From the NCBI RefSeq assembly GCF_016650635.1, contig NZ_JAEKFI010000004.1:1436001-1500000 (forward strand): a DNA stretch of 64,000 bases, given 5' to 3'. Below the pieces are notes generated by a model. That model saw only the letters and a program-made list of their open reading frames with translations. It had not been told where the DNA came from and did not search any database. This stretch comes from Pseudomonas sp. TH43. Its GTDB lineage: Bacteria > Pseudomonadota > Gammaproteobacteria > Pseudomonadales > Pseudomonadaceae. Position numbers and translations under genes: made by a program. This document shows positions 53,034 to 62,619 of the stretch, in pieces; position 1 is the first letter of the stretch; every line of letters starts with the position of its first letter.

Positions 53034-53534
53034 TCAGTCATCCGCCTTGGCGAGCACTTCATGGGTGTTGCGGATCCCGGCCTGATCCAGCGTCAGATCC
53101 GCGTCGGTGACTTCCAGCGGAGTGATTTGCACCGTGTAGCGCCATTTGGTTTCCGGCAGGTCACGGTAGGCGGCGAGGATGCCGACGTAGCGGCTGCCCT
53201 CCTCCACGCTGAGCTTCATTTCCACGGTTTCACCCGGGCGCAGTTCGATTTCTTCGCTGGCCACCAGATCCGGGTTGAGGGATTCCTTGGCGCGCTCGTA
53301 GAGGCTGAAGAAGTCAGCGTTCTCGAAGGTCACCGGGTGCTTGAGTTCGAACAGGCGCACGACGATCGGCGACGGCCGACCATTGAGATCCGGGTTCAAC
53401 TGATCGCTACCGGTCAGTTTCAGATTGATCTTGGTCACTTTCGAGTACGGCGACAGCGACGAGCAACCGGCGAGCAGCACCAGCACGGTGAGCGCAGTCA
53501 GCGTCTTGAAAAAAGCGGTCGAGCGGCGAGACAT
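53034..53534 (-). CDS. tssJ: T6SS outer-membrane lipoprotein TssJ (Lip)
   Basis: 166 residues from ATG 53534. Two earlier ATG codons (53543, 53540) fall right on the AAGG site, so I prefer the third. The lipobox is LVLLAGC. Mature features include VTKINLKLTGSDQLNPDLNGRPSPIVVRLFELK, DFFSLYERAKESL and VAYRDLPETKWRYTV, typical of TssJ. It anchors the TssL-TssM complex at the outer membrane. It overlaps or abuts the FHA gene stop. Confidence 0.95.
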   Translation of the reverse strand: MSRRSTAFFKTLTALTVLVLLAGCSSLSPYSKVTKINLKLTGSDQLNPDLNGRPSPIVVRLFELKHPVTFENADFFSLYERAKESLNPDLVASEEIELRPGETVEMKLSVEEGSRYVGILAAYRDLPETKWRYTVQITPLEVTDADLTLDQAGIRNTHEVLAKADD

Positions 53535-53539
53535 GCGCA

Positions 53540-54736
53540 TCATCCTTGGTGGTCGGTGTGGAGGGTGGAGATCAGGCGGATCTGTTCTTCGTAGGCCTGG
53601 GCGAAGTCGCGGGCCAACAGGCGTTCGCTCCAGTCATCGTCCTGACGCAGCGCCTGGTGATAACGACCGAACGCTCTCCAGCGCCCGCCCGACGTTGCAA
53701 TCAACGGCTTGTTGTCGCGCTCGAAACGCAGGGTCAGTTGCTCCGGGGAGAAGTGCTCCAGCGTGCCGCGCACGGCGGCGCGGCTGGCGGTCAGCAACGC
53801 CACCTGATGCGCCTGCAAATCGCGGAACGCGCGGGAGATGGCTTGCTCGGCCGGCAGATGGCCAGGCTTGCTTGGTTGCAACAGAATCTGCAGCGCTTCG
53901 CTCGGATCAACGGCAAATTTCAGCGGATTCTTGTTGCTGCCTTGCACGGTGGTCTGGGCCAGACGCAGTTCGTTTTTAAGCTCCGAACGAGTACGCAGAC
54001 TCTGCTGCAAACCGCCGACGCTCTGACGCAGCAAGCGCGCAGCGTTCAGCGCCAGGGCTTCACGCTCGTCGTGGCTGAGACCTTTGACGTCGACACCGAG
54101 CGCGGCACCGAAGTGCTCCCAGAAACCTTCGCTCTGGCGCTCAACGGCTTTGGGCGCCGGCGTTGGCTCAGGTTCGGCGGGCGCGGCGATCAGCTCCGGC
54201 ACCATCAGGCTTTCCATGTCGATGCGCGCATAGTCGGCGCGCTGACGGGAGTCCTCCGGGTCGGTGTTCGGCGCGAGCATTTCCTCGAATTCCGAGTACA
54301 CGCGCTCTTGCTGTTCGAGGGATTTCAGCGGGTCGAGATCGAGGAACGCGTCGTCCGGAATGATGCTGCCGGCCGCGCGCGGGCGCCCGGCTTCACCGTC
54401 GAACGCCGCCGGGTCACGGACCAGCCGCGCACGGATCTCGAAGTCGCCGAGCACATAGGTGCTGCCGTGCTCGATGCGCACCGGCTCACCCTTGTGCAGG
54501 CGCGCGCCGCTGTCGCCGTCCTGCACGCCGTTGCTACTGGCATCGGTGAGGAAAAACACACCGTCACGGAAGCTCACAATCGCGTGGTGATTGGACAGGT
54601 GACGCTTGCGGTCAGGGATGATCCAGTCGCAGTCCTCGCCCCGCCCGATCACGCCGCCGGCCTGTTTGAAGGTCTTCTGGCACAACTCGGTGGGCACGAA
54701 CTGCTTGGTGTTCAGCATTTCGAAAACCAATTCCAT
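53540..54736 (-). CDS. T6SS FHA-domain protein (Fha/TagH)
   Basis: 398 residues. Residues 1-110 are an FHA domain, which binds phosphothreonine: GVIGRGEDCDWIIPDRKRHLSNHHAIVSF and TDASSNGVQDG. Residues 190-398 are the C-terminal TagH-type domain (GLSHDEREALALNAARLLRQSVGGLQQ, LEHFSPEQLTLRF). AAGGAG precedes the ATG. It is the likely substrate or reader for the kinase at 45540-46541. The position corresponds to fha2 of P. aeruginosa HSI-II. Confidence 0.93.
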   Translation of the reverse strand: MELVFEMLNTKQFVPTELCQKTFKQAGGVIGRGEDCDWIIPDRKRHLSNHHAIVSFRDGVFFLTDASSNGVQDGDSGARLHKGEPVRIEHGSTYVLGDFEIRARLVRDPAAFDGEAGRPRAAGSIIPDDAFLDLDPLKSLEQQERVYSEFEEMLAPNTDPEDSRQRADYARIDMESLMVPELIAAPAEPEPTPAPKAVERQSEGFWEHFGAALGVDVKGLSHDEREALALNAARLLRQSVGGLQQSLRTRSELKNELRLAQTTVQGSNKNPLKFAVDPSEALQILLQPSKPGHLPAEQAISRAFRDLQAHQVALLTASRAAVRGTLEHFSPEQLTLRFERDNKPLIATSGGRWRAFGRYHQALRQDDDWSERLLARDFAQAYEEQIRLISTLHTDHQG

Positions 54737-54754
54737 GTTTGATGCTCCTTGCGG

Positions 54755-54895
54755 TCACTTGCCGCGATTGACCGCTTGCGGATCACCCAACGGGCGATAG
54801 TCGTTGTCGTTGAATTTGTAATTGCCGCTACAGCCGCCTAGGCCGCAAAGAACGACAAGGGTCAGCAGAACAGCGTGCCAGTGACGAACAGACAT
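54755..54895 (-). CDS. 46-residue lipoprotein, OrfX-like T6SS gene
   Basis: A short gene between the FHA gene and the sigma54 activator. ATG 54895 follows GGAG by 9 bases. The protein begins MSVRHWHAVLLTLVVLCGLG, and the lipobox LGGC puts the modified cysteine at residue 25. The mature part is only about 20 residues (CSGNYKFNDNDYRPLGDPQ then AVNRGK). The P. aeruginosa HSI-II cluster carries a small unnamed gene at the same place (orfX, PA1664). The role is unknown. Confidence 0.75.
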   Translation of the reverse strand: MSVRHWHAVLLTLVVLCGLGGCSGNYKFNDNDYRPLGDPQAVNRGK

Positions 54896-55207
54896 CAGAG
54901 GGTCTCCAGGGGTAGACAAAGCACAAGGCGCCGACCCTTGCGGGCGGCGCCATTATTAGCGAATTCATTGGCTTGGGAGGCTCTAAACCAAGGCTCAGAG
55001 CCAATCCAAGGAGGTGCCACGATCTCCTGTGGCGAGGGGACTTGGCGAAACGTCGCACCGCCCCGTTGGGGTGCGCAGCGCCCCCAAAACCTGCCAGCGC
55101 GGTCTCTGAGTGAAACCGTGTTTACCGGACTGCGACTGCTGCGCAGCCGGACGGGGATAAATCCCCTCGCCACAGGGTATGTTTTGAGTTCAACGAACTG
55201 CTGTAAC
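54896..55207. other. 312-base gap inside the T6SS operon
   Basis: This gap splits the T6SS genes into tssF-tssG-clpV-activator and orfX-to-vgrG. It holds the 149-base inverted-repeat element (55027-55175). On the minus strand, TGGCACCTCCTTGGAT (near 55019-55004) resembles a sigma54 promoter at -24 but lacks the -12 GC. No good promoter is established. Confidence 0.5.
55027..55175. repeat. 149-base inverted-repeat element, copy 2
   Basis: Outer ends CTGTGGCGAGGGGA and TCCCCTCGCCACAG pair; inside, GTCGCACCGCCCCGTTGGGG matches the element at 20841-21008, and the centre contains GGTCTCTGAGTGAAACCG. It lies inside the T6SS operon, between the sigma54 activator gene and orfX. Confidence 0.75.
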
Positions 55208-56728
55208 TCAACCATCGAAGTCACCCAAATTGATGTTCAAGCGACCGAGGCGATACAGCAGCGTGCGACGTGGCAGGCCCAGTTCGCGGGCGGCCAGGGT
55301 CTGGTTGCCGTCGTTCTTGCGCAGGCAATCGAGCAACAGACTGCGTTCGACTTTCTCCAGGCGTTCGCGCAGGTTCAGGCCGCTGTGGTCGTCGGGCATC
55401 GGTTCCATGCGCAGGGAGAAATGCTCGTCCAGCAACTCGCCGCCCTCGCACAACAGCACCGCGCGTTCGACCAGGCCTTTGAGCTCGCGAACGTTGCCGG
55501 GGAAGTTGTAGCCAGACAGATGCTCCAGTGCCGCTTCCGACCAGCGCACCGGGTCGCGCTGCAAGAACGAGCAGGCCTTGTCGGCGAAATGCCGCGCCAG
55601 TTCGAGAATGTCGCTTTCGCGATGACGCAACGCCGGCAGTTCGATCGGGAATTGCGCGAGGCGGTAATACAAGTCCTCGCGAAATTTACCTTCGCTGACC
55701 AGCACCGACAGATCACGGTGCGTCGCGGCGATGATGCGCACATCGATCTTGTGCGTGTCGTTGGAGCCCAACGGACGGATCTCGCCTTCCTGCAACACGC
55801 GCAGCAACTTGGCCTGCAACGACAGCGGCATGTCGCCGATTTCATCGAGCAACAGCGTGCCGCCATTGGCCGCGTCGAACAGCCCGGCACGGTCGCGATC
55901 GGCGCCGGTGAAGGCACCTTTGCGGTAGCCGAACAGTTCGCTTTCCAGCAGGTTTTCCGGGAACGCCGCGCAGTTCTGCACGATGAACGCCTGGGAACGT
56001 CGCGGGCCGCAGTCGTGAATCGCTCGCGCCACAACTTCCTTGCCGGTGCCGGTTTCGCCGCGCAACAGCACGGTGTACGGGCTGTGCAAGACCTTGCTGA
56101 TCAGCGAGTAGGTCTGGCGCATCGCCGCACTTTTGCCGATCAGGCCATAACCGCTGACGTTGGCCACACTGCGCGACATCGGCGCGACCACATCCACTGG
56201 CTGACGCAGACGTTGCAGCAAGTGCAACTGACCCAACACGAACGAGCCGAGCTGGCCGAGGGAATGGGCGAAGCCTTGCAGGTCGACGCGGCGATGGCTG
56301 GCACACAGCAGCAAGCCTTCAACTGCCTTGTGCTGATTGACCAGCGGCACACACAGCAACGATTGCCAGGCCTGCGTTGCGACTGGCAGGAAACTGGTTT
56401 CGTGCAGGCTTCCGCCGAGGTCGTCGAGGCACACCACGCGGTTCTGGCACAGGGCGAATTGCAACAGTTGCTCACCGTTGTAATCCGCCGGCAGGCTTGC
56501 CGCTTCGCGCGGTTGCAGCGCGCCGTCGAGGTACTCGGCGTTCATCCCCAGGCAGGTGTGGGTAGCGTCGAGCAGGTACAGCTGCGTCAATTCGCAGCCG
56601 CTCAACTCGGCCAAACCGCGCACGAAGTCACCCAAGAGCGCAGCGCCGTCTGCCGCACGCGACAGACTGGCGAACTGCGCCAGCAACGCTTCGGCATAGA
56701 CCAGCGGCTGCGGCACTTGAGTGAACAT
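55208..56728 (-). CDS. Sigma54-dependent activator of the T6SS (Sfa type)
   Basis: 506 residues from ATG 56728 (GAGGTG upstream); an upstream GTG is less likely. Residues 1-180 form a GAF-like sensory domain. Residues about 185-420 are the AAA+ domain with Walker [15 protein letters not shown], the sigma54-contact loop GAFTGA and [17 protein letters not shown]. The last 40 residues are a Fis-type helix-turn-helix ([20 protein letters not shown]). It corresponds to Sfa2 of HSI-II and should activate RpoN-dependent T6SS transcription. Confidence 0.94.
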   Translation of the reverse strand: MFTQVPQPLVYAEALLAQFASLSRAADGAALLGDFVRGLAELSGCELTQLYLLDATHTCLGMNAEYLDGALQPREAASLPADYNGEQLLQFALCQNRVVCLDDLGGSLHETSFLPVATQAWQSLLCVPLVNQHKAVEGLLLCASHRRVDLQGFAHSLGQLGSFVLGQLHLLQRLRQPVDVVAPMSRSVANVSGYGLIGKSAAMRQTYSLISKVLHSPYTVLLRGETGTGKEVVARAIHDCGPRRSQAFIVQNCAAFPENLLESELFGYRKGAFTGADRDRAGLFDAANGGTLLLDEIGDMPLSLQAKLLRVLQEGEIRPLGSNDTHKIDVRIIAATHRDLSVLVSEGKFREDLYYRLAQFPIELPALRHRESDILELARHFADKACSFLQRDPVRWSEAALEHLSGYNFPGNVRELKGLVERAVLLCEGGELLDEHFSLRMEPMPDDHSGLNLRERLEKVERSLLLDCLRKNDGNQTLAARELGLPRRTLLYRLGRLNINLGDFDG

Positions 56729-56738
56729 CACGCCCACC

Positions 56739-59396
56739 TCAGGCGAACTCGCACGTCACGCTGGCTTCGCCGTCGAGCGTGGCATGCACACGCTTGAGGC
56801 TTTCACCGGTGGCCATAGCGTCGAGCAGACGATCCGCTACCAGCGGCAGCACGTGCTGATCAAGCAAGTGATCGATCAGGCGCGCACCGCTTTCGCTTTG
56901 CGTGCAACGCTCGGACAAGTGATCGACGAGGTTCTGGCACCAAGTGAAATCCAGCTGACGACGGTTGAGACGCTCGCCGAGACGGCCGAGTTTGATCTCG
57001 ATCAGCTCGCGCAATACCGGGCCGCCGACCGGGTAGTACGGCACCACTTTCATCCGCGCCAGCAGCGCCGGTTTGAAGTGTTTGCTGAGCACCGGGCGAA
57101 TGGTTTCTTCGAGCACTTCGGCGGTTGGCCGTGCACCGTTTTCGCAGAGGTCGCTGATACGGTCGCTGCCGAGGTTCGAGGTCATCAGGATCAACGTGTT
57201 GCGGAAGTCGATCTCGCGACCTTCGCCGTCGTTGGCCACGCCTTTATCGAAGATTTGGTAGAACAGGTTGAGCACGTCCGGGTCTGCCTTCTCGACTTCA
57301 TCGAGCAGCACCACCGAGTACGGTTTCTGCCGCACGGCTTCGGTGAGCATGCCGCCCTCGCCGTAACCGACGTAGCCTGGCGGTGCACCGATCAGGCGCG
57401 AAACGGTGTGCTTCTCCTGGAACTCGGACATGTTGATGGTGGTGATGAAACGATCGCCGCCGTACAGCAGGTCAGCGAGCGCCAGCGCGGTTTCGGTTTT
57501 ACCGACGCCGCTCGGGCCGACCAGCAGGAACACACCGACCGGTGCATCAGGTTTGTTGAGGCCGGCAGCGGTGGCGCGCATCGAGCGGTCCAGTGCGTGT
57601 ACGGCTTGCTCCTGACCACGGATGCGCGTGCGCAGGTCGGTGGCGAAACTGGCGACCTTGGCGTTGTGCTCACGGGCCAGTTGCGCCAGTGGCACACCGG
57701 TCCAGGCGCTGATCACTTCGGCGACCAGACGCGGGCAGACTTCAAAGCTGACCAGACGCTCCTTGACCTGTGCGGCAGTCAGCTCGGCGTGAGTCTTGTT
57801 CAGTTCGGCTTCCAGCGCTTCAACGCTTTGGCCTTCTTCAACGTCGGCTGTGAGAGTTTCGATCACGGTGCCTTCGGCGTCTTCTTCAACGCTGACGGTC
57901 GGCTCGACAGCGGCAGCCTCACGAGCCTTGGCCAGTTGCTGACGCAGTTCCAGCAGGCGCTCGGCCAAGGCTTTCTGTTCGGTCCACTGGGTTTCCAGTG
58001 CGACCATCTCATCTTCGGCTTCGTCGAGACGCGCTTCCAGCGCATCGAGTGCTTCGTGGTCGATCAGCAAGCCAGCTTCGGCGTCGCGGCGCAGGGCCTG
58101 ACGCTGACGGCCACCTTCAGCCAATTCGCCACGCAGGCGTTCAAGGCTTTCCGGTGCAGCGGCGAGGCTGATGCGCACGCGGGCGCAAGCGGTGTCGAGA
58201 ACGTCGACGGCTTTGTCCGGCAGTTGGCGACCGGCCAGATAACGGGCCGACAGTTCCGCCGCCGAGACCACCGCGTCATCGCGCAGGTAGATACCGTGGC
58301 TCTTCTCGTAGACCTGAGCCAGGCCACGGAGGATGGTCACCGCTTCGCTGACGGTCGGCTCGTGCAACTGCACCGGTTGGAAACGACGGGCCAGGGCCGG
58401 GTCTTTCTCGAAGTATTTCTTGTATTCGGCCCACGTGGTCGCGGCGATGGTGCGCAGCTCGCCGCGCGCCAGTGCCGGTTTCAGCAGGTTGGCCGCGTCG
58501 GAACCGCCGGCATTGCCGCCCGCGCCGATCAGGGTGTGGGCTTCGTCGATGAACAGAATGATCGGTTTCGGCGAGGCTTTGACTTCGTCGATCACGCCTT
58601 TGAGGCGACGCTCGAACTCACCTTTGACGCTCGCGCCGGCCTGCAACAGGCCCATGTCCAGCGACAGCAGCTCGACACCTTTGAGCACTTGCGGCACTTC
58701 ACCGGCAGCGATGCGCGACGCCAGGCCTTCGACGATGGCGGTCTTACCGACACCGGCTTCACCGACCACGATCGGGTTGTTCTTGCGGCGACGGGCGAGG
58801 ATGTCGACCATCTGGCGGATCGCGCCATCACGGCACAGCACCGGGTCGAGTTTGCCGTCGCGGGCCTGTTGGGTCAGGTTGTGGGTGAAGCGCTGCAACA
58901 GCGATTCGCCCTGCGCGGCCGGTTTGCCATTGGCCGCCGGTTGCTCTTTTTGCGACAGGGCGAATTCTTTCAGGCGATCAATGTTCAGCTTGGCGAGCAG
59001 CGGCTGATAACGGCTGCCGGCGTAGCGCATCGGGTTGCGCAGCAGCGCGAGAATCAGCGCGGCGTCTTCGACCTGGGTCTGGCCCAGTTCGAGGTTGGCC
59101 ACCAGCAAGGCGTCTTGCAGCCATTGCACCAGTTCCGGAGCAAACACCGGATTGCGCGATGCGCTGTGTTCAACTCGCGATTGCAGTGCGGCGCTCAGTT
59201 CACCGGCGTCGACATCAGCATCCTGCAACGCGCGTGCGAGCAAACCGTTCGGGCGCTCGAGCAGGCCGAGCATCAGGTCTTCGACGAGGATCTTGCTGCC
59301 GCCACGGGCGACGCAACGCTCGGCCGAACGCTCCAGATCACGACGGGTTTCGGCGTCCAGCGCCTGGATGAGTTGTTGCAGGTCTACGTTGATCAT
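56739..59396 (-). CDS. clpV: T6SS sheath-disassembly ATPase ClpV (TssH)
   Basis: ClpV recycles the contracted TssB-TssC sheath. 885 residues with an N-terminal Clp repeat domain, then AAA-1 with GEAGVGKTAIVEGLA and LFIDEAHTLIGAGG, a middle coiled coil (about 400-520), and AAA-2 with GPSGVGKTETALALADLLYGG and VVLLDEVEKADPDVLNLFYQIFDKG. AAGGAC precedes the ATG. The stop lies 10 bases before the activator start. Confidence 0.96.
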   Translation of the reverse strand: MINVDLQQLIQALDAETRRDLERSAERCVARGGSKILVEDLMLGLLERPNGLLARALQDADVDAGELSAALQSRVEHSASRNPVFAPELVQWLQDALLVANLELGQTQVEDAALILALLRNPMRYAGSRYQPLLAKLNIDRLKEFALSQKEQPAANGKPAAQGESLLQRFTHNLTQQARDGKLDPVLCRDGAIRQMVDILARRRKNNPIVVGEAGVGKTAIVEGLASRIAAGEVPQVLKGVELLSLDMGLLQAGASVKGEFERRLKGVIDEVKASPKPIILFIDEAHTLIGAGGNAGGSDAANLLKPALARGELRTIAATTWAEYKKYFEKDPALARRFQPVQLHEPTVSEAVTILRGLAQVYEKSHGIYLRDDAVVSAAELSARYLAGRQLPDKAVDVLDTACARVRISLAAAPESLERLRGELAEGGRQRQALRRDAEAGLLIDHEALDALEARLDEAEDEMVALETQWTEQKALAERLLELRQQLAKAREAAAVEPTVSVEEDAEGTVIETLTADVEEGQSVEALEAELNKTHAELTAAQVKERLVSFEVCPRLVAEVISAWTGVPLAQLAREHNAKVASFATDLRTRIRGQEQAVHALDRSMRATAAGLNKPDAPVGVFLLVGPSGVGKTETALALADLLYGGDRFITTINMSEFQEKHTVSRLIGAPPGYVGYGEGGMLTEAVRQKPYSVVLLDEVEKADPDVLNLFYQIFDKGVANDGEGREIDFRNTLILMTSNLGSDRISDLCENGARPTAEVLEETIRPVLSKHFKPALLARMKVVPYYPVGGPVLRELIEIKLGRLGERLNRRQLDFTWCQNLVDHLSERCTQSESGARLIDHLLDQHVLPLVADRLLDAMATGESLKRVHATLDGEASVTCEFA

Positions 59397-59407
59397 GGCT
59401 CACGTCC

Positions 59408-60415
59408 TTAATGAATTTTGCTGCCCAGGGTCACCACGCCGTCCGCTTTTTCGCGGCCCAGCCAACTGGTCCAGCCGAGGCGACAGGCGTTCTGCTCACC
59501 GATGCGCAGTTCGCGGATTTCTTCCTGGCGCAAGACCAGGCGGATGTCGTAATCAAGCGGGTCACGCAGGGTGAACCGCACCAGCGCGCAGAGCGGCTGG
59601 TAACCAAAACCGATCGGCAGGAATTCATGGAATCGCTGCCAGTCGAGCTGGGTGATGTGAATGCGGAATTTGCCGCTGCGGTCGCGCACGTGCTCACCGA
59701 GCACGAGGTCTTCGCCGAGCACGCTGTTGTCGCGGCCCAAACGATTGCGCTGTTCTTCGAGAATCTCCACGCGACGCTCGATGCACTGCTCGATGACCAA
59801 GTCTTCGTGCTTGAAGTAGTAACGCAGCACGGCTTCGATCAGTGCCGCCGAGTGCGCCCGCAAGCTGAGCAGGCCGAGGTACGGCAACAGGCGTTTCCAG
59901 TTGAGCTCCTTGGCCTTGCGGATCTCGTCGCCGCCCAGACCGATCAGCGCAAACAGCTGCGACGAGAACGGGTCGAGCGCGCCACTCTGGAAGCTCGCGC
60001 GATAGCGGTACTTGCGCCAGATCGGCAGCATCAGCCGTTGCAGGCGATGGTGGAACAGGTCGAGGAAATTGCGCGTCGGGTTGCCGTCCTCGCTGTCGCC
60101 CAGGGCCTGTTCGCCGTAGAACGCCGGCAACGGCGAACCCGAGCCCACCAGGCCGATCAGGTTGAAACGCATGCGCGCGCGCATCTGCCCGTGCTCTTCG
60201 AAAAACTCCACGCGATCGACATCGCTGCGCGGAAAGCCCAGGCTCGGGTTGGCCTGGAACTCGACCTGATCGTACAGATCGTCTTCGCTCAGGTGCGGGT
60301 GTGCTTCGCGCAGCCGGTCGATCACCAGCAGCACGGCCTGAAACAGCGAGTACTCGCGTATTACCTTGGTCAGCCCGCTTAAAGCAGGGGCTGAAGGCCC
60401 ATACGTGGTGTCCAT
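59408..60415 (-). CDS. tssG: T6SS baseplate protein TssG
   Basis: 335 residues from ATG 60415 (GAGG upstream), overlapping the end of tssF by 37 bases. Features include YSLFQAVLLVIDRLREAHP, VEFQANPSLGFPRSDV, MRFNLIGLVGSGSPLPAFYGEQ and the end QNACRLGWTSWLG. It forms the baseplate wedge with TssF. Confidence 0.95.
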   Translation of the reverse strand: MDTTYGPSAPALSGLTKVIREYSLFQAVLLVIDRLREAHPHLSEDDLYDQVEFQANPSLGFPRSDVDRVEFFEEHGQMRARMRFNLIGLVGSGSPLPAFYGEQALGDSEDGNPTRNFLDLFHHRLQRLMLPIWRKYRYRASFQSGALDPFSSQLFALIGLGGDEIRKAKELNWKRLLPYLGLLSLRAHSAALIEAVLRYYFKHEDLVIEQCIERRVEILEEQRNRLGRDNSVLGEDLVLGEHVRDRSGKFRIHITQLDWQRFHEFLPIGFGYQPLCALVRFTLRDPLDYDIRLVLRQEEIRELRIGEQNACRLGWTSWLGREKADGVVTLGSKIH

Positions 60416-62166
60416 TGGTACACCTCTCCCTGTGTGCTTTTTACGCGCAGTTCATGGAATGAATTGAGACTGGCGTAAAGCGCGAAAAACTCGTTAAGAA
60501 CCGAAGCGAAGACGAACAGGTCGCCCTCGCCGATGTACCCTTCCGGGTCGATGGTCAGCTCGGTGCGCAAACCGCGTACCGGCAGGCCACGGTGCAACCG
60601 ATCGACGTGGTGATGCTTGATGTGCTTGAGGCCGCCGAGCAGGCGTTTGCTGACCTTCTCCGCGTGCTGGTCGTAGTAGCGCGGCAAGTCGTAGGTTTCG
60701 AGAATCACCTTCAACGCATTGACGTCGGCCAGCGACAGATAGTTAAGCGACATGTTGCTGATCAGCTTCCACAGGAAGTCACGATTCAGCGGTGGCGCAA
60801 AACTCGAGGTCGCCGGGGTGATGTTGCGGAAACTCAAGAACTCCGGCGTCTCTTCGCAAGCCATGCAGATGTCGCCGAGCTTGAGCTTGCGGGGCAGGTT
60901 CTGGTTGGTGCACATCAGCTCGATCGACAGGGTTTCGTGGGCCTCGGTGTGGCGAATGCCGAAGCTCAGGTAGGTGTCGAGACCGTCGTGCAACAGCGAC
61001 GAACGCTGGCGAATGCTGTAGTGCGGACGGCTGTTGGGCACGTCGAAACTCGGGTCGTGCTCAAAGGATTCGAACGGCACGTACTCCTGATAGCCGAGGC
61101 CGCCGGGCTTCCAGCCGGTCACGGTTTCCACCGAGAACACGCCGCAGTTTTCCAGGTCGTATTCCGCCGGTAGCAGCAGGTATTCGTCCTGTTTGCCATC
61201 GAGGCGAATCGGCAGTGCGTCGTGCGCAAACAGGTTGGCAATTGGCGTGCAGAACAGCTTCACGTTATCCAGCGTCGGGCGCATGCGCATGATGCCGCTC
61301 TTGCGAATGTCGAAACGCAATTCGAGGCCGCGCATCTGCTTGAGCGTGTCTTCCGGCAGTGCCTTGAGGATGTCCAGACCGTTGACGTCGACGAACAGGA
61401 ACTTGTCCTGGAAGGCGAAGTATTCCTGCAGGTAGCGATAGCCACGGAAGGTGTTCAGCGGATACGGGATCAACGCTTCTTCTTCGGCAAAGCCCACCGG
61501 TTTGACCCGGTCACCGGGAATCTTGAACGCCATCGGCTTGCCGCTGACGCCATCGATCGGCTTGCCGGCGCCGTCGAGCGGGATCAATTCGATGCCTTCA
61601 AGGTTACGCAGCAGGCTCAGGTAGAGCATCTGGCTGATGTAACGTTCACCGGCAAAGTGCAGGCGCAGTTTGCTCAGTTCCAGCTCACCGAGGTGGCCGT
61701 CGGCGCTCATTTCCAGACGCAGGCTGAGCAACGAACCGTCGCCCTTCACCGAGTAGTTCAGCGCGGCCAGATCCAGTGGCAACACTTCGGTCGGGTAGCA
61801 AGTGCGGAAGCGGCAGCGCACGTCTTCGATCGGCACGCTTTCAATCGGCGTATCGCGCTCGACTTTCAGCGCCGGACCAGAACGCTTGAGCGGGTCGAAC
61901 TGCAAGATGCTGAACGCCGGCAGCGGGCGCATGTAGTTCGGCCACAGCAGTTGCATCAGGGAATGACTGAGCTCCGGCAGCTCGTCATCGAGCTTCTGGC
62001 GCAAGCGTCCGGTCAGAAACGCAAAGCCTTCGAGCAACCGCTCCACGTCCGGGTCCCGCCCGGCCTGCCCCAGATACGGAGCCAGCGCCGGACTACGCTC
62101 GGCGAAACGGCGACCGAGTTGGCGCAGAGCGGTGAGTTCGCTTTGGTAGTAGTGGTTAAAGGACAC
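60379..62166 (-). CDS. tssF: T6SS baseplate protein TssF
   Basis: 595 residues starting at GTG 62166 with AGGT upstream. The family start FNHYYQSELTALRQLGRRFAERSPALAPYLG is followed by DPDVERLLEGFAFLTGRLRQKLDDELPELSHSLMQLLWPNYMRPLPAFSIL. Length is normal. It forms the wedge with TssG. Upstream, where tssE is often found, there are unrelated small membrane-protein genes. Confidence 0.95.
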   Translation of the reverse strand: MSFNHYYQSELTALRQLGRRFAERSPALAPYLGQAGRDPDVERLLEGFAFLTGRLRQKLDDELPELSHSLMQLLWPNYMRPLPAFSILQFDPLKRSGPALKVERDTPIESVPIEDVRCRFRTCYPTEVLPLDLAALNYSVKGDGSLLSLRLEMSADGHLGELELSKLRLHFAGERYISQMLYLSLLRNLEGIELIPLDGAGKPIDGVSGKPMAFKIPGDRVKPVGFAEEEALIPYPLNTFRGYRYLQEYFAFQDKFLFVDVNGLDILKALPEDTLKQMRGLELRFDIRKSGIMRMRPTLDNVKLFCTPIANLFAHDALPIRLDGKQDEYLLLPAEYDLENCGVFSVETVTGWKPGGLGYQEYVPFESFEHDPSFDVPNSRPHYSIRQRSSLLHDGLDTYLSFGIRHTEAHETLSIELMCTNQNLPRKLKLGDICMACEETPEFLSFRNITPATSSFAPPLNRDFLWKLISNMSLNYLSLADVNALKVILETYDLPRYYDQHAEKVSKRLLGGLKHIKHHHVDRLHRGLPVRGLRTELTIDPEGYIGEGDLFVFASVLNEFFALYASLNSFHELRVKSTQGEVYQWTPRMGLQPLL

Positions 62167-62193
62167 GGGTTACCTGCCTGGTAGTGGTACTCA

Positions 62194-62619
62194 TCAAAAA
62201 AATATCCTGTAGAGCGCAACCGTCACGCCGGCACAGACATAACCGGCGATCAGGAGGTATGGCACCAGCAAAAACCAGCTGTAGGCCATGAAAGCGTCAT
62301 CGAATGGGCCGGCGATCAGGCTGCACAGGCCATAAAGCATCCACGGCACGGCGTAGAACGGGATGAACTTGACCGGCGCCCACCACACCATCCGCAGCGC
62401 TTGTCGCTCGCTTCGACTCTTCGCCGCCCGCGATACCCACAGCGCAAACAGCAGCAGCCCGGGCATACCGAACCACAGCAGATACACCCAATGGGTCTCG
62501 GGCGATTCGAGTGTCGAGTAGTCGCCAATCCAAAGGCCATAGGATGAAAACGCCAGCATCAGCAGCAATGGCGTCCACAAGGCCGCCATGAAGAAGTTCA
62601 GTTGCGCGCGACTAAGCAT
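62194..62619 (-). CDS. Four-helix membrane protein (141 aa), T6SS-islet gene
   Basis: I start at ATG 62619 (MLSRAQLNFFMAALW); the longer frame is a shadow of the upstream gene. About four membrane helices: LNFFMAALWTPLLLMLAFSSYG, WVYLLWFGMPGLLLFALWV, PVKFIPFYAVPWMLYGLCSLIAG and YSWFLLVPYLLIAGYVCAGVTVALY. No family is recognised. It overlaps the upstream gene by 8 bases and lies 27 bases upstream of tssF. It may be an inner-membrane immunity protein. Confidence 0.65.
   Translation of the reverse strand: MLSRAQLNFFMAALWTPLLLMLAFSSYGLWIGDYSTLESPETHWVYLLWFGMPGLLLFALWVSRAAKSRSERQALRMVWWAPVKFIPFYAVPWMLYGLCSLIAGPFDDAFMAYSWFLLVPYLLIAGYVCAGVTVALYRIFF

Noticed and set aside
51754-53085. Plus-strand open frame over tssK and the tssJ end
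   Set aside because: Shadow of the minus-strand genes, which are certain.
56721-59411. Long plus-strand open frame over clpV
   Set aside because: Antisense shadow; the minus strand encodes ClpV with both Walker motifs.
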